A stretch of 64,000 nucleotides of DNA from Capnocytophaga gingivalis ATCC 33624 (GTDB lineage Bacteria; Bacteroidota; Bacteroidia; Flavobacteriales; Flavobacteriaceae): positions 21,153-85,152 of the forward strand of contig NZ_ACLQ01000021.1 in NCBI RefSeq assembly GCF_000174755.1, given 5' to 3'. Shown here piece by piece: positions 36,450 to 45,515 of the stretch (its first letter is position 1; every line of letters begins with the position of its first letter). The notes beneath the pieces are model-generated. The model was not told the origin of the DNA. It ran no database searches and saw only the letters and a program-made list of their open reading frames with translations. The position numbers and the translations under genes are program-made.

Positions 36450-36491
36450 TGATTAATGATTAATGCCAACGTCTATTAATCATTAATCATT
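36448..36491. terminator. 17-bp perfect inverted repeat between ppa and recA
   Basis: AATGATTAATGATTAAT and its complement around a 10-base loop; further ATTAACCATTAATCATT words follow up to the recA start. May end ppa transcription. Confidence 0.45.
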
Positions 36492-36518
36492 GATCATTAA
36501 CCATTAATCATTAAAAAG

Positions 36519-37682
36519 ATGGCAAAAAAAGAAAAAGATAAAGTAGAGGAAATCAAGGATAAAGATGCCAAAGCCCAAGCCCTGAAGCTTGCCTTGGAGC
36601 GCTTAGAGAAATCCTTCGGTAAGGGGACTGTAATGCGCCTTGGGGACAAAGTAGCTGAAAAGGTAGAGGTTATCCCTTCTGGCTCCTTAGGGTTGGATAT
36701 TGCCTTGGGGGTAGGAGGTTATCCTCGTGGTAGGGTGATTGAGATCTTCGGTCAGGAATCCTCTGGTAAGACCACCCTAACCCTACATGCGATTGCTGAG
36801 GCTCAAAAACAAGGAGGTTCTGCTGCTTTCATAGATGCAGAGCATGCCTTTGACCCTTATTATGCTAAAAAAATAGGAATCGATATAGACAACCTAATCG
36901 TCTCCCAGCCAGACAATGGAGAACAAGCGCTTGAGATTGTCGATGGCTTGGTACGATCCGGTGCAGTGGATATTATCGTAGTGGACTCTGTGGCTGCCCT
37001 TACTCCTAAGTCTGAAATAGATGGGGAAATGGGAGATTCCAAAATGGGAGTACATGCCCGACTGATGTCTCAGGCACTGCGCAAGATCACTGGTAGTATC
37101 AGCAAAGCCAATTGCGTGGTAATGTTCATCAACCAGCTTCGAGACAAGATAGGTGTTACTTTCGGAAATCCTGAAACAACCACTGGAGGAAACGCACTGA
37201 AATTCTACTCGTCCGTACGTGTAGATGTACGCCGACAAGCTGCTCCACTGAAGAACAAAGACGGGGAGGCTTATGGTAATCTTACCCGAATCAAAGTGGT
37301 GAAAAATAAAGTAGCCCCTCCTTTCCAGAAAACAGAATTTGAAATTATCTACGGAGAGGGTATCTCCAAGGTTTCTGAAATCGTAGATTGGGGTACCGAA
37401 TTTGACATCCTCTCCAAGAGTGGTGCTTGGTATAGTTACCAAGGAACACGCCTTGCCAATGGTCGCGATGCGATGAAGGCTTTACTTCTTGACAATCCTG
37501 AAATGGCCGAAGAGATTGAAAACAAAATCAAAGAGGCTGTCAAGGAAGGAAAAGTAGTAGTCAAGAAAAAAACCAAAAGCAGCAGTAGCAAATCCAAAGG
37601 AAAATCCAATGAGGATGACGATGATAATTATGACGAACCTGAGGATGATGACAACTATCCAGATGAAGAAGACGACGATTAA
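36519..37682 (+). CDS. recA: RecA recombinase with long acidic tail
   Basis: 387 residues. Strand exchange, SOS co-protease. Walker [15 protein letters not shown], Walker [11 protein letters not shown], loop regions [14 protein letters not shown] and [11 protein letters not shown], and [12 protein letters not shown] are standard. The C-terminus is unusual: a lysine/serine-rich stretch ([14 protein letters not shown]) then about 20 residues mainly of Asp, Glu, Asn and Tyr. Acidic RecA tails modulate DNA access, and this one is unusually ordered into basic then acidic blocks. Followed by a strong terminator. Confidence 0.96.
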   Translation: MAKKEKDKVEEIKDKDAKAQALKLALERLEKSFGKGTVMRLGDKVAEKVEVIPSGSLGLDIALGVGGYPRGRVIEIFGQESSGKTTLTLHAIAEAQKQGGSAAFIDAEHAFDPYYAKKIGIDIDNLIVSQPDNGEQALEIVDGLVRSGAVDIIVVDSVAALTPKSEIDGEMGDSKMGVHARLMSQALRKITGSISKANCVVMFINQLRDKIGVTFGNPETTTGGNALKFYSSVRVDVRRQAAPLKNKDGEAYGNLTRIKVVKNKVAPPFQKTEFEIIYGEGISKVSEIVDWGTEFDILSKSGAWYSYQGTRLANGRDAMKALLLDNPEMAEEIENKIKEAVKEGKVVVKKKTKSSSSKSKGKSNEDDDDNYDEPEDDDNYPDEEDDD

Positions 37683-37686
37683 TAAC

Positions 37687-37717
37687 AAAAAACCGCTCCC
37701 AAAAAGAGCGGTTTTTT
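37687..37717 (+). terminator. recA terminator
   Basis: AAAAAACCGCTC, loop CCAAAAA, GAGCGGTTTTTT: a 12-bp perfect stem ending in six T residues. Works for recA and, in reverse, for the convergent TonB receptor gene. Confidence 0.85.
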
Positions 37718-37736
37718 CTATTTATATAATATGGCA

Positions 37737-40691
37737 TCAGAAGAGATGGAAGGTAGCGCGAGCAAAGACATAGCGTCCATTGAGCCCAAACTGAGAAGTG
37801 GCTCGTGAATAGACAAACTGGTCATTATTGTTATTAACCTTGACATTTTTCTCAGGATAAAGGTCAAAGAGGTTGTTCACCCCAAGGGTAAAAGAGGTCT
37901 TTGGAGTAAAGTTATACGCTATGGAAAGATCAGTGATTATTTTTCCACGGATCACTTGGTGTCCCCGCTCATCGAATACAAAATCTCCTACTTGGTCAGC
38001 AGTTCGGATGATATCTGGTCCAGTGGCCTTGCCATAATAAGTATTGCGCAAGTAGCCATTCCATTTTCCTATGGTAAGATTGTGAGAAAGAGTAGCTTTG
38101 AAGCGAGGGATTACCTCTTCCAGAAGTACTCGAGAGCGCTCGGAGAAGAATTTTTCTTCAAGTCCTGCAGCCTTAATAGCTCTTGGGGTATGTATTTCTC
38201 CTACTTTTTTAGTTTGGGTAAGGTTAAAAGCAAAATCATTGGTCAGGGAGAACTTATCGTTTTGTAGCGAATGGCTCAGTACTACATCTATTCCTTTGGT
38301 TTCTACATCTACCGCATTGGCAAAGAACTGTACGGTATTGACATTGGCCAAATCAAATATTTGTTTGAGTTCATTCTCAGCAGTAGTATTCCCTGCAGGA
38401 CGAGAAAAAGCTTCAGTAAGGATAATACGGTCATCCACACGGATAAAGTAAGCATCGGCACTGAGAGAGAGACCTGCCTTAGGCACTTTCAAGGCGAAAC
38501 CTGCACTAACCGACTTGGATTTTTCTTCGCGAAGCTTATCTATTCCAAAGAGTTCTGCTGCACGAGAGATATTGTTAAAAGTACCTGTTTCCTGTAATAC
38601 TCCATTGATCTGTAAGGTATTGATATTGGTATAATACAACTGATGAATAGAAGGAGCACGGAAGCCAGTAGAGGCAGCCCCGCGGAGATTCACATTCGGA
38701 AAGAGTTTTACACGTGTAGCGAGCTTATAGTTAAAGGTATTTCCAAAGTCTGAATAATGTTCATAACGCACTGCAGCATTAGCCAATAACCATTTGGTAA
38801 TATCTGTTTCGAATTCTCCATACCCTGCCACTACATTACGTGTTTTGGTAAGAGCACTTTCTTTCCTAAATCCAGGGAGCACTTGTGCGCCTCCAGGGAG
38901 TGCGTTCCCAAAAAAGTCAGTTGTCTTTTGGCTGCTTGGTGCTCCCAATGGGAGTACTCCGCCATGTATATCATAGGTAGCATAGGAGAGTTCCTCGCCT
39001 GCCACTGTACTATAAGCCTCATGACGCTGCTCCAATCCAAAAGAAATATTAGCCTTTTCAAAGAGCTCAAGAGGGCGAGAGAAGTCTAAGTTGATCGTAT
39101 TCTGCAGGAAGCGTAACTTACCAGCATCGAAGGAGTCCGGAGAGGCAAAGCGTAAGCTGGTATTGCCTGTATTCTTAATGGTGTAGGCGAACTCATTGCG
39201 ACCAAAGGTATTACTCAAGTCGATATGCCACTTCCCTACTTCTCCACGTATCCCTGCCGAGATAGAGGAATCCTGTATGTCGGTAGTTATCTTAGGCAAA
39301 TATCCATTGGGATGTAAGCCTGTGAAAGTACGAGCTTGGTTAGGACGACGGAAGAAGCCTCCTGCTTCTCCATAGCGATAACTCTGCCCTCCGAAAGCAT
39401 ACAGTTCCCAGTGCTTAGAGAAAGGAATCACTGCATTGATAAAGAACTGAGTCCCCAAGAGACTGGATTGGCCTACATGCATATTGAAATCTTTGCGGCC
39501 CAAGCCTCGGTAAGCGAGTTCCTGCTCGGTAAAGTCCTTCTTGAGAAGCGGCTGCAAGGCTGCTATAGAGGTAGCACCCTGTATCTGAGAGAGATAGCTG
39601 CTATCAAAATAATCTACCTCCTGAACATAACCTTTGATAAGCCCTAATAGGCGAGAGTCTGCATCTACATTGATATTGCTAAAGTACCCCGATAAGTTGT
39701 CATTGTGCTCAAGAGCACGCAGTTCTATAGCATTGTAAGCGTTGAAAATATCTCCATCAAAAGTACCTGCACGATGAGTTGTGTTACGAAACTGAGCAGA
39801 GAAAGTTAGGTTGAGGAATCCCCCCTTCTTGCCCAATTCGGTACCGTAATTAATATCCAGCTGACCTTGTCCGCCATCAAAGTCACCCCTATGGTCATTA
39901 GCCTTAGGTGTAAGGTGACCTCCATAACTTACCTGAGCGGAAAGCCCTTTTTCTTTTTTGAGTTCTAAGTTCATCACCCCTGCGATGGCATCCGATCCAT
40001 ACTGAGCAGAAGCTCCATCACGCAATACCTCTATACGAGAGAGCGCAAAGGAAGGAATCGTATTCAGATCGGTTCCTACAGTGCCTCGCCCTGGAGTCCC
40101 ATTGACATTGATAAAGGCAGAAGTATGTCGGCGCTTTCCGTTGAGAAGTACCAAAGTTTGGTCAGGCCCCAACCCACGCAACTGAGCTGGGTCAAGGTGA
40201 TCCGAACCATCGGACACCACTTGAGTAGTGGAGGTAAAAGAGGGTGCTATACTATTGAGTATCTGGTTAATATTCGCCTGTGGCTGTGTCTTGCTTGTTT
40301 TGGTCACATCGAAGACATCCACCGGTACAGGGCTGTCAATCTTAGTGCGTCCTCCTGCACGAGAGCCCACTACCAAGAGTTCAGGAAGTTCCTCGGCTTC
40401 ACTCTCCAAGGAGACTAAGAGTTGTTTGTGCTTGCCTACCTTGACTTCCTTCGTCTTAAATCCTATATAGGAAAAGACAAGAGTTTCTTCGGGAGAGACT
40501 CTGAGGGTAAACTCTCCTTTCTCATTGGTCGTAGCCCCTCTGCTGGGACTATCCTTTACCAAGATGGTAACTCCCAAGAGAGGCTCCTTTTGATCATCAG
40601 TAACTTTCCCTTTGAGGGTCTGCGCTCCTGCCACTGTGGCGAGGAGAAAAAAAGCAAGGCTTAAAAGCTGTTGTCGAATTTTTGTTCTCAT
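37737..40691 (-). CDS. TonB-dependent receptor with N-terminal carboxypeptidase-like domain
   Basis: 984 residues. Signal peptide (LSLAFFLLATVAGAQ), carboxypeptidase-regulatory-like domain (LKGKVTDDQKEPLLGVTI), plug with LRGLGPDQTLVLLNGKRRH and SAQYGSDAIAGVMNLELK, and a 22-strand barrel ending with RYVFARATFHLF. Unlike SusC proteins it lacks a SusD partner. Preceded by a 227-base leader containing a Met/Cys-rich short reading frame and a terminator hairpin, which suggests control by sulfur amino acid supply and hence a sulfur-containing ligand. That link is inference; the ligand cannot be read from the protein. Confidence 0.9.
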   Translation of the reverse strand: MRTKIRQQLLSLAFFLLATVAGAQTLKGKVTDDQKEPLLGVTILVKDSPSRGATTNEKGEFTLRVSPEETLVFSYIGFKTKEVKVGKHKQLLVSLESEAEELPELLVVGSRAGGRTKIDSPVPVDVFDVTKTSKTQPQANINQILNSIAPSFTSTTQVVSDGSDHLDPAQLRGLGPDQTLVLLNGKRRHTSAFINVNGTPGRGTVGTDLNTIPSFALSRIEVLRDGASAQYGSDAIAGVMNLELKKEKGLSAQVSYGGHLTPKANDHRGDFDGGQGQLDINYGTELGKKGGFLNLTFSAQFRNTTHRAGTFDGDIFNAYNAIELRALEHNDNLSGYFSNINVDADSRLLGLIKGYVQEVDYFDSSYLSQIQGATSIAALQPLLKKDFTEQELAYRGLGRKDFNMHVGQSSLLGTQFFINAVIPFSKHWELYAFGGQSYRYGEAGGFFRRPNQARTFTGLHPNGYLPKITTDIQDSSISAGIRGEVGKWHIDLSNTFGRNEFAYTIKNTGNTSLRFASPDSFDAGKLRFLQNTINLDFSRPLELFEKANISFGLEQRHEAYSTVAGEELSYATYDIHGGVLPLGAPSSQKTTDFFGNALPGGAQVLPGFRKESALTKTRNVVAGYGEFETDITKWLLANAAVRYEHYSDFGNTFNYKLATRVKLFPNVNLRGAASTGFRAPSIHQLYYTNINTLQINGVLQETGTFNNISRAAELFGIDKLREEKSKSVSAGFALKVPKAGLSLSADAYFIRVDDRIILTEAFSRPAGNTTAENELKQIFDLANVNTVQFFANAVDVETKGIDVVLSHSLQNDKFSLTNDFAFNLTQTKKVGEIHTPRAIKAAGLEEKFFSERSRVLLEEVIPRFKATLSHNLTIGKWNGYLRNTYYGKATGPDIIRTADQVGDFVFDERGHQVIRGKIITDLSIAYNFTPKTSFTLGVNNLFDLYPEKNVKVNNNNDQFVYSRATSQFGLNGRYVFARATFHLF

Positions 40692-40716
40692 TCGGTCTAA
40701 TAATTTAGGGTTATAA

Positions 40717-40861
40717 GTTTAAAAAGAAAAAAGAAAGCAACGATACTACATCATTGCTTTCTTTTTAGAATATCTATACTATGGACAAAAGAAATTATGA
40801 TGTCTTACTAAGGGTAAGCCATTGAGCAACACATCATGTTATTTCTTCGAATAATACTCAT
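40717..40861 (-). promoter_or_regulatory. putative sulfur-amino-acid transcription attenuator
   Basis: On the minus strand, in order: segment 1 (40847-40831, inside the leader peptide gene, AAGAAA..ATGATGT), segment 2 (40803-40787, ACATCATAATTTCTTTT), segment 3 (40765-40748, AAAAGAAAGCAATGATGT) and segment 4 (40740-40730, TTGCTTTCTTT), then a T-rich run. Segment 2 can pair with 1 or with 3; segment 3 with 4 makes an 11-bp terminator. This is the 1:2, 2:3, 3:4 layout of a trp-type attenuator. Stalling at Met9-Cys12 would cover segment 1 and free segment 2 to pair with 3, preventing termination. A ribosome at the stop would cover segment 2, permitting termination. Confidence 0.6.
40808..40861 (-). 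CDS. leader peptide rich in Met and Cys
   Basis: Seventeen codons, MSIIRRNNMMCCSMAYP then TAG. Five of the six residues 9-14 are sulfur amino acids. Starts about 56 bases after the predicted transcription start and ends four bases before pairing segment 2. Short, but its position and composition are what attenuation requires. Not a conventional gene. Confidence 0.5.
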   Translation of the reverse strand: MSIIRRNNMMCCSMAYP

Positions 40862-40924
40862 TCTTAATTATTAATTTTCAATTGTTAATCCTTTTCCACC
40901 GTTCATTGTTCACGATTTCAGGCG

Positions 40925-40953
40925 CAAAGGTAGTAAAAATTTTTTAATTACAA
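40925..40953 (-). promoter_or_regulatory. promoter of the leader and TonB receptor
   Basis: On the minus strand TTG (40953-40951), 18-base spacer, TACCTTTG (40932-40925). It places the start near 40917 and leaves a leader of about 227 bases, long for this genome. Confidence 0.55.
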
Positions 40954-40995
40954 AACAAAAATAAATATTTTTTTATTATTTTTATTTTATATAGT

Positions 40996-42705
40996 TTAAA
41001 AGCCTACTGCCACATCATCTCCACGAGGATCAGCACCTCCTTCTAAGCTACCATCTTTCTCTACCAAAATAGCATCTACACGACCAATAATTACAAAGTT
41101 TTCTTCCTTAGGCACATAGCCTTTAGCCTTCAGCTTACTGATGACCATAGGGTCAAAACCTTTGGGCTCGAACATGACATCGTCCGGTAACCATTGGTGG
41201 TGAAAGCGAGGCTTGCTTACTGACTCCTGCATAGTCATACCATACTCAAAGACATTGAGCATACACTGGAGTACAGAAGTAATAATGGTAGAGCCCCCTG
41301 GGGTACCTATAACCATACGGAGCTTCCCATTTTCCTCTACTATAGTAGGCGACATAGAGCTAAGCATTCGTTTGTTGGGTGCAATAGCATTCTTTTCAGA
41401 CCCCACTAATCCGTAGGTATTTGGCTCCCCTGGCTTGATACTGAAATCATCCATTTGATTATTGAGGAAAAAACCAGCTCCTTTTACATATACCTTGGAA
41501 CCATAATTGGTGTTAAGAGTAGTGGTTACAGCTACCGCATTGCCCTCGCTGTCGACGATGGAGTAGTGAGTGGTCTCATCACTCTCATAACCGACCACCT
41601 TACCATGAGCTATCTCACTGGACTTGCTAGCCTTATCCCAAGAGAAGGTACTCATACGCTGTTTTAGATAGTCAGGAGAAAGTAGTGTCTGGGTAGGTAC
41701 CTTTACAAAATCAGGATCCCCCAAAAAGTAAGCCCTATCGGCATAAGCACGTCGCTCAGCCTCTACTAAGAGCTGTACATATTTTTCCCCATTGTGAGGG
41801 TATTGCCCAATCTTGTAAGGCTCTATCGATTTGATTATCTGAGCGATACAGAGCCCCCCACTGGAAGGGAGTGGCATAGAGGAAATGGTATAATTCTTAT
41901 AATTGAATGTAATAGGAGTACGCCACTGAGAGTGATAGTTCTTCAAGTCTTCAAGAGAGAGAATCCCCCCTAATTCTTGGACATAGCTTACGATACGCTT
42001 GGCAGTTTCTCCCTCGTAAAATTCAGCGCGACCATTGTCTCGAATACGTTCTAAGGTCTGTGCTAGTTCCTCATACTTAAAACACTCACCTGCCTTCCAT
42101 CCATTCTCAAAAGGAGTGACATAATTATTGGCTTTTTTTATTTGTTCTACATTTTTCCCCATGTAGAAATCCGCCTGTAAGGGAGTGATGACCACCCCAT
42201 TGCGAGCTAAATCGATAGCTGGTTGTATGAGCTCTGCCATAGGGAGTTTTCCGAACTTCTTGTGTACTTCAAAGAGTGCATCTATCGTACCAGGCACCCC
42301 TATCGCAAGCGCCCCAAGGGTACTTTTACCAGGAATCACCTTGCCATTGGCATCCAAGTACATATCACGATGTGCTTTGTTAGGTGCTTTTTCTCGATAG
42401 TCCAAAGCGCCTTTTTCTCCATTAGCCAAACGGTATACCATAAAGCCTCCCCCGCCTATATTCCCAGCATTGGGGTAAGCCACTGCCAAGGCTAATTCTG
42501 TAGCGACCATTGCATCAAAGGCATTACCTCCTTTTTTAAGGATTGCAAGCCCTATCTCGGAGGCTTCCCTCTTGGCACTCACGACCATAGCATGCTTGGC
42601 CAATACCCCTTTTTTCTGTCCTGTGGCTACTTTCCCAGTAGTGCATGCACTCACTAATAAGAAAAGAAGTGCTCCAAAAAATGAAAAGATTCTTTTTACA
42701 ATCAT
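40996..42705 (-). CDS. ggt: gamma-glutamyltransferase lipoprotein
   Basis: 569 residues. Cleaves the gamma-glutamyl bond of glutathione and related compounds, releasing Cys-Gly. Lipobox LLVSACTT anchors it, probably in the periplasm since the residues after the cysteine (TTGKV) lack an acidic surface-export motif. The autoprocessing site with the nucleophile threonine is in DETTHYSIVDSEGNAVAVTTTLN positions following TTHYS, and substrate-binding GGGFMVYR and PSSGGLC are visible. Its position upstream of a receptor with a putative Met/Cys-controlled leader fits sulfur scavenging. A TATATTTG box near 42733 may start it. Confidence 0.93.
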   Translation of the reverse strand: MIVKRIFSFFGALLFLLVSACTTGKVATGQKKGVLAKHAMVVSAKREASEIGLAILKKGGNAFDAMVATELALAVAYPNAGNIGGGGFMVYRLANGEKGALDYREKAPNKAHRDMYLDANGKVIPGKSTLGALAIGVPGTIDALFEVHKKFGKLPMAELIQPAIDLARNGVVITPLQADFYMGKNVEQIKKANNYVTPFENGWKAGECFKYEELAQTLERIRDNGRAEFYEGETAKRIVSYVQELGGILSLEDLKNYHSQWRTPITFNYKNYTISSMPLPSSGGLCIAQIIKSIEPYKIGQYPHNGEKYVQLLVEAERRAYADRAYFLGDPDFVKVPTQTLLSPDYLKQRMSTFSWDKASKSSEIAHGKVVGYESDETTHYSIVDSEGNAVAVTTTLNTNYGSKVYVKGAGFFLNNQMDDFSIKPGEPNTYGLVGSEKNAIAPNKRMLSSMSPTIVEENGKLRMVIGTPGGSTIITSVLQCMLNVFEYGMTMQESVSKPRFHHQWLPDDVMFEPKGFDPMVISKLKAKGYVPKEENFVIIGRVDAILVEKDGSLEGGADPRGDDVAVGF

Positions 42706-42830
42706 AATATTTTTGCTTTATTTCAATTCAATGGCAAATATAGTTATTTTTTTGAAATAAAAAAGGGCTTTGTAAAAAAACTTCTCTTCTTCCCTATGAA
42801 GCTGTTTAAACTTTTCCTTATAATAAAGTA

Positions 42831-42975
42831 AAAGCTCCCAAGAATTAGTAATTTTGTGTTTGAGAAAAAAGAATACCAAAATTCAGGAGCTTTGGACAAA
42901 GATACAATAAATCATTGGATTATTTCCTTTTTAAGTGTAGAAAAAAGATTTAGTTTCAATAATGGAGCGCAATTA
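42831..42975 (+). mobile_element. degenerate remnant of an insertion sequence transposase start
   Basis: From TTG at 42892 the translation reads LDKDTINHWIISFLSVEKRFSF, resembling the opening of Bacteroidota IS transposases (DKDTIKxWIxPHLSxGKRGF, from memory). It then degenerates. AAAGCTCC (42831-42838) and GGAGCTTT (42886-42893) form an inverted pair just before it. The rest of the element is absent: an unrelated gene's 3' end overlaps from 42980. Confidence 0.35.
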
Positions 42976-42979
42976 GCTT

Positions 42980-44122
42980 TTACTTTCCTACCCTATATGT
43001 TTTTTTTCCTATTCTCAACAATTGATATTGCAAATGCTTATGGCTATAAAGTCTCATTGATCCAAAAACTTCTATAGTTTCAGTGTCATTTTTAAAGTAA
43101 TAGGTAGGTAGTGCACTGAGTTCTTCTTGAGATTTAACAGTTTCAAAACGTGTTTTTAGATGATAGGTAAGAAAAGGTTTTATAATATGGTAATATAAAA
43201 TGGTGGTATATCCATAGTTATCTTGGTAAGTTTGTACATATTGAGGGTGAATATAAGTGCGTTTTAGGCTCCTTTCTTGTATAGGAAAACGTTTTTCGTC
43301 GAATAGTTCAGGGTAATTGTACTGAGTTTTCAATGTTTCTTTACCAAGATCGGTGTAGAAATACTGCCATTTGTCATCTTTTAGGAAGAAAACTTTGCTC
43401 TTTTCCCTCTTTACTATTTTAAAGCAAGTGGCTTTAGTTTTTACATTGTTTTCAAAATAAGTTTGTTGTTCCTCTTTTGTCCAATTTTTAGAGGCTTCTA
43501 CAAAGGTCATAGGCAAGAAATCTTCATCATCATTTAAGAAGAACGAACTATAGGTATTATTAGCAATATTGATTATATAATCATCTACAATATAAGCTAC
43601 TTTTCTATGATCATCATCAGTGGGTACTTCTATTGATTGCTGATATCCTAAGGTATCGAATTTTACAATATAGGAGGACATACGATCATCTTGAACCATA
43701 ACCACTTCATTTAGGTGATTGAGAAAACAACTAGTGAGATCTTCTGATTCATTAGTAGGAACTTCGTGAATACAATGTCCTTTCTCTTGGGCACAAACCG
43801 ATACTTCATAGTCTAAATCTTCATAGTTTTGGTAAGTTATAGGTAAGTTTTTTTCAGAACTCAGTTTAGAGAAAGAAACGTTCAATTCTTTCATTATCCA
43901 AGCAAAGAAAGCGATGGAACAACCTATTGCTCCTAAGGACAATATTATCTGCTTGTAGTAGATAGCATAGAACAGCCATATCCCTAAAATCAAAGGAATA
44001 GGGAAAAAAAGAAGCCACACTTCTGAGTATAAGCTTGTGGAAAACTCATTGACAAGAAAGATAAAAAAAGCAGCAAAGAAAATGCCAACGAGTAGTGCCG
44101 GTAAAAAGAGGAATTCTTTCAT
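42980..44122 (-). CDS. hypothetical membrane-anchored protein
   Basis: 380 residues, not recognised. Three membrane helices at the N-terminus (about 5-25, 35-53, 58-78), then a soluble domain of about 300 residues rich in aromatic and charged residues, containing CAQEKGHCIH. Probably exported domain facing the periplasm. Upstream of it on the same strand lies the spermidine-synthase-like gene after a gap of 58 bases. Confidence 0.6.
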   Translation of the reverse strand: MKEFLFLPALLVGIFFAAFFIFLVNEFSTSLYSEVWLLFFPIPLILGIWLFYAIYYKQIILSLGAIGCSIAFFAWIMKELNVSFSKLSSEKNLPITYQNYEDLDYEVSVCAQEKGHCIHEVPTNESEDLTSCFLNHLNEVVMVQDDRMSSYIVKFDTLGYQQSIEVPTDDDHRKVAYIVDDYIINIANNTYSSFFLNDDEDFLPMTFVEASKNWTKEEQQTYFENNVKTKATCFKIVKREKSKVFFLKDDKWQYFYTDLGKETLKTQYNYPELFDEKRFPIQERSLKRTYIHPQYVQTYQDNYGYTTILYYHIIKPFLTYHLKTRFETVKSQEELSALPTYYFKNDTETIEVFGSMRLYSHKHLQYQLLRIGKKTYRVGK

Positions 44123-44180
44123 AAAATTTCAATTTTCAGAGACAAAAATAAGAAAAACAGGTAATTTATCAAACAAAAAA

Positions 44181-44864
44181 TTACTTTTTAATACTTGAAT
44201 TTAGGTTCTTTTTGGCTAATAAAAGCAATTGATTTTCCTGCTTCACTTTCGGAAATACAGTTATCTGATAGATGTTCTGAAAATATTGAACAAAGTCCCT
44301 ATTCCGCTGTGCTTGGGATTTGTTTTTTACAATTGTATTGAAGAGAATTACCCCATTAGAGTTCAGAAGTTTATTCAACTGTAGGAAAAAGGGAGGAGCA
44401 AAGAGGAAAGAGGGCATCTGGTCATCTTGGAATATATCCACGATGATCGAATCATATCTCTCTGAGGTATTTTTCACATACTCCTGTGCATCTTGGATAA
44501 ATAATTGTAGATTTTTCACCTTATCCAAATCAAAGAATTGTTTGCCTATAGCAATTACTTCTGGGTCGATCTCTACCCCATGTATTTCTCCATCAAATGC
44601 TATTTCCTTTACCAAGGTTTCCACTACACTCCCTGCGGCAATGCCTAAGATCAGTATCTTTTTTTGCTTTTTTATAGCGCTAAAGCCTATTTGCTCAAGC
44701 CCAAAGCGCAATACCTGCTGGAGCCTTCCATAAGAATAGTCGGTATTAGGCGAATTGAGTAGCTTTTTCCCATTAAGAAGGGTTACTGAAAGGGTTCCAC
44801 TGACCGTGGAGGTTCTTTGGTGGAGAGATAAAGGAAAAATATAACTAAGGATACGCCTGAACAT
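44181..44864 (-). CDS. spermidine synthase-like methyltransferase-fold protein
   Basis: 227 residues. Spermidine-synthase-type Rossmann fold: ILILGIAAGSVVETLVKE for nucleotide binding, GVEIDPEVIAIGKQFF, and DSIIVDIFQDDQMPSF. Shorter than true SpeE and lacking its aminopropyl acceptor loop, so polyamine synthesis is unproven; many such flavobacterial proteins are of unknown activity. It starts 10 bases after the end of queE on the same strand and is probably cotranscribed. Confidence 0.75.
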   Translation of the reverse strand: MFRRILSYIFPLSLHQRTSTVSGTLSVTLLNGKKLLNSPNTDYSYGRLQQVLRFGLEQIGFSAIKKQKKILILGIAAGSVVETLVKEIAFDGEIHGVEIDPEVIAIGKQFFDLDKVKNLQLFIQDAQEYVKNTSERYDSIIVDIFQDDQMPSFLFAPPFFLQLNKLLNSNGVILFNTIVKNKSQAQRNRDFVQYFQNIYQITVFPKVKQENQLLLLAKKNLNSSIKK

Positions 44865-44874
44865 TGGTTTTCTT

Positions 44875-45477
44875 CTATGGGATGTCTAAATATTTATGCA
44901 TTTGTAAGGAGATTTTCCATTGAGGATTTTCCATGACATAGTCCACTATGAGAGGTACCATTCGCTCCCTTCGGCTCCACTCAGGCTGCAAATAGCGGAT
45001 ACAGTCAGGCTGTGTAAGGGCAGACATTTCTTCTGCGAAGAGAAAATCATGATGGTTGTAGATAATCATTTTCAACTCACTTGCCCGCTGATGGACTTCA
45101 GGCAAGGGGCGTTTGTTTTTCTTAGGAGACAGACATATCCAGTCCCATACTCCTGTAAGAGGGTGAGCTCCAGAGGTTTCTATATGGGTACGCGCCCCCT
45201 TACTCTTGAGTAATTCTGTAAGGGGTTGTAGGTTGTACATAAGGGGTTCTCCTCCTGTAATGATGATCGTTTTGGAATGTGCCAATGCCCTCTGAGCAAT
45301 CTCTTCAATAGGTACTCGTGGGTGTACTGAGGCATCCCAACTCTCCTTGACATCACACCAATGGCAGCCTACATCACAGCCCGCTAAGCGAATAAAATAA
45401 GCTGCGGTACCTCTGTAAAATCCTTCCCCCTGTATGGTGTAAAAATCCTCCATAAGGGGTAATATTGTTCCATCCAT
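44875..45477 (-). CDS. queE: 7-carboxy-7-deazaguanine synthase
   Basis: Radical SAM enzyme making CDG, precursor of queuosine. Cluster motif GCDVGCHWCDVK (CxxxCxxC), then IITGGEPL and HIETSG. I start at MDGTILPLMEDFYTIQGEG, giving 200 residues, because a TGCCTTTG -7-like box (45508-45501) lies immediately upstream; the longer start would precede transcription. A 40-base palindrome overlaps the -33 region. Confidence 0.92.
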   Translation of the reverse strand: MDGTILPLMEDFYTIQGEGFYRGTAAYFIRLAGCDVGCHWCDVKESWDASVHPRVPIEEIAQRALAHSKTIIITGGEPLMYNLQPLTELLKSKGARTHIETSGAHPLTGVWDWICLSPKKNKRPLPEVHQRASELKMIIYNHHDFLFAEEMSALTQPDCIRYLQPEWSRRERMVPLIVDYVMENPQWKISLQMHKYLDIP

Positions 45478-45515
45478 AGTTCTTTTTAGGTAAAGTCGCA
45501 CAAAGGCAAGTAATA

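Noticed and set aside
40692..40995. Metabolite riboswitch (cobalamin or TPP) in the TonB receptor leader
   Set aside because: No B12-box (GCCACTG-like) or TPP core motif is present. The short frame and competing segments explain the hairpins better.
42856..43077. A 73-residue plus-strand protein
   Set aside because: It begins in the transposase-like remnant and overlaps the end of the opposite hypothetical gene. The second half has no coding character.
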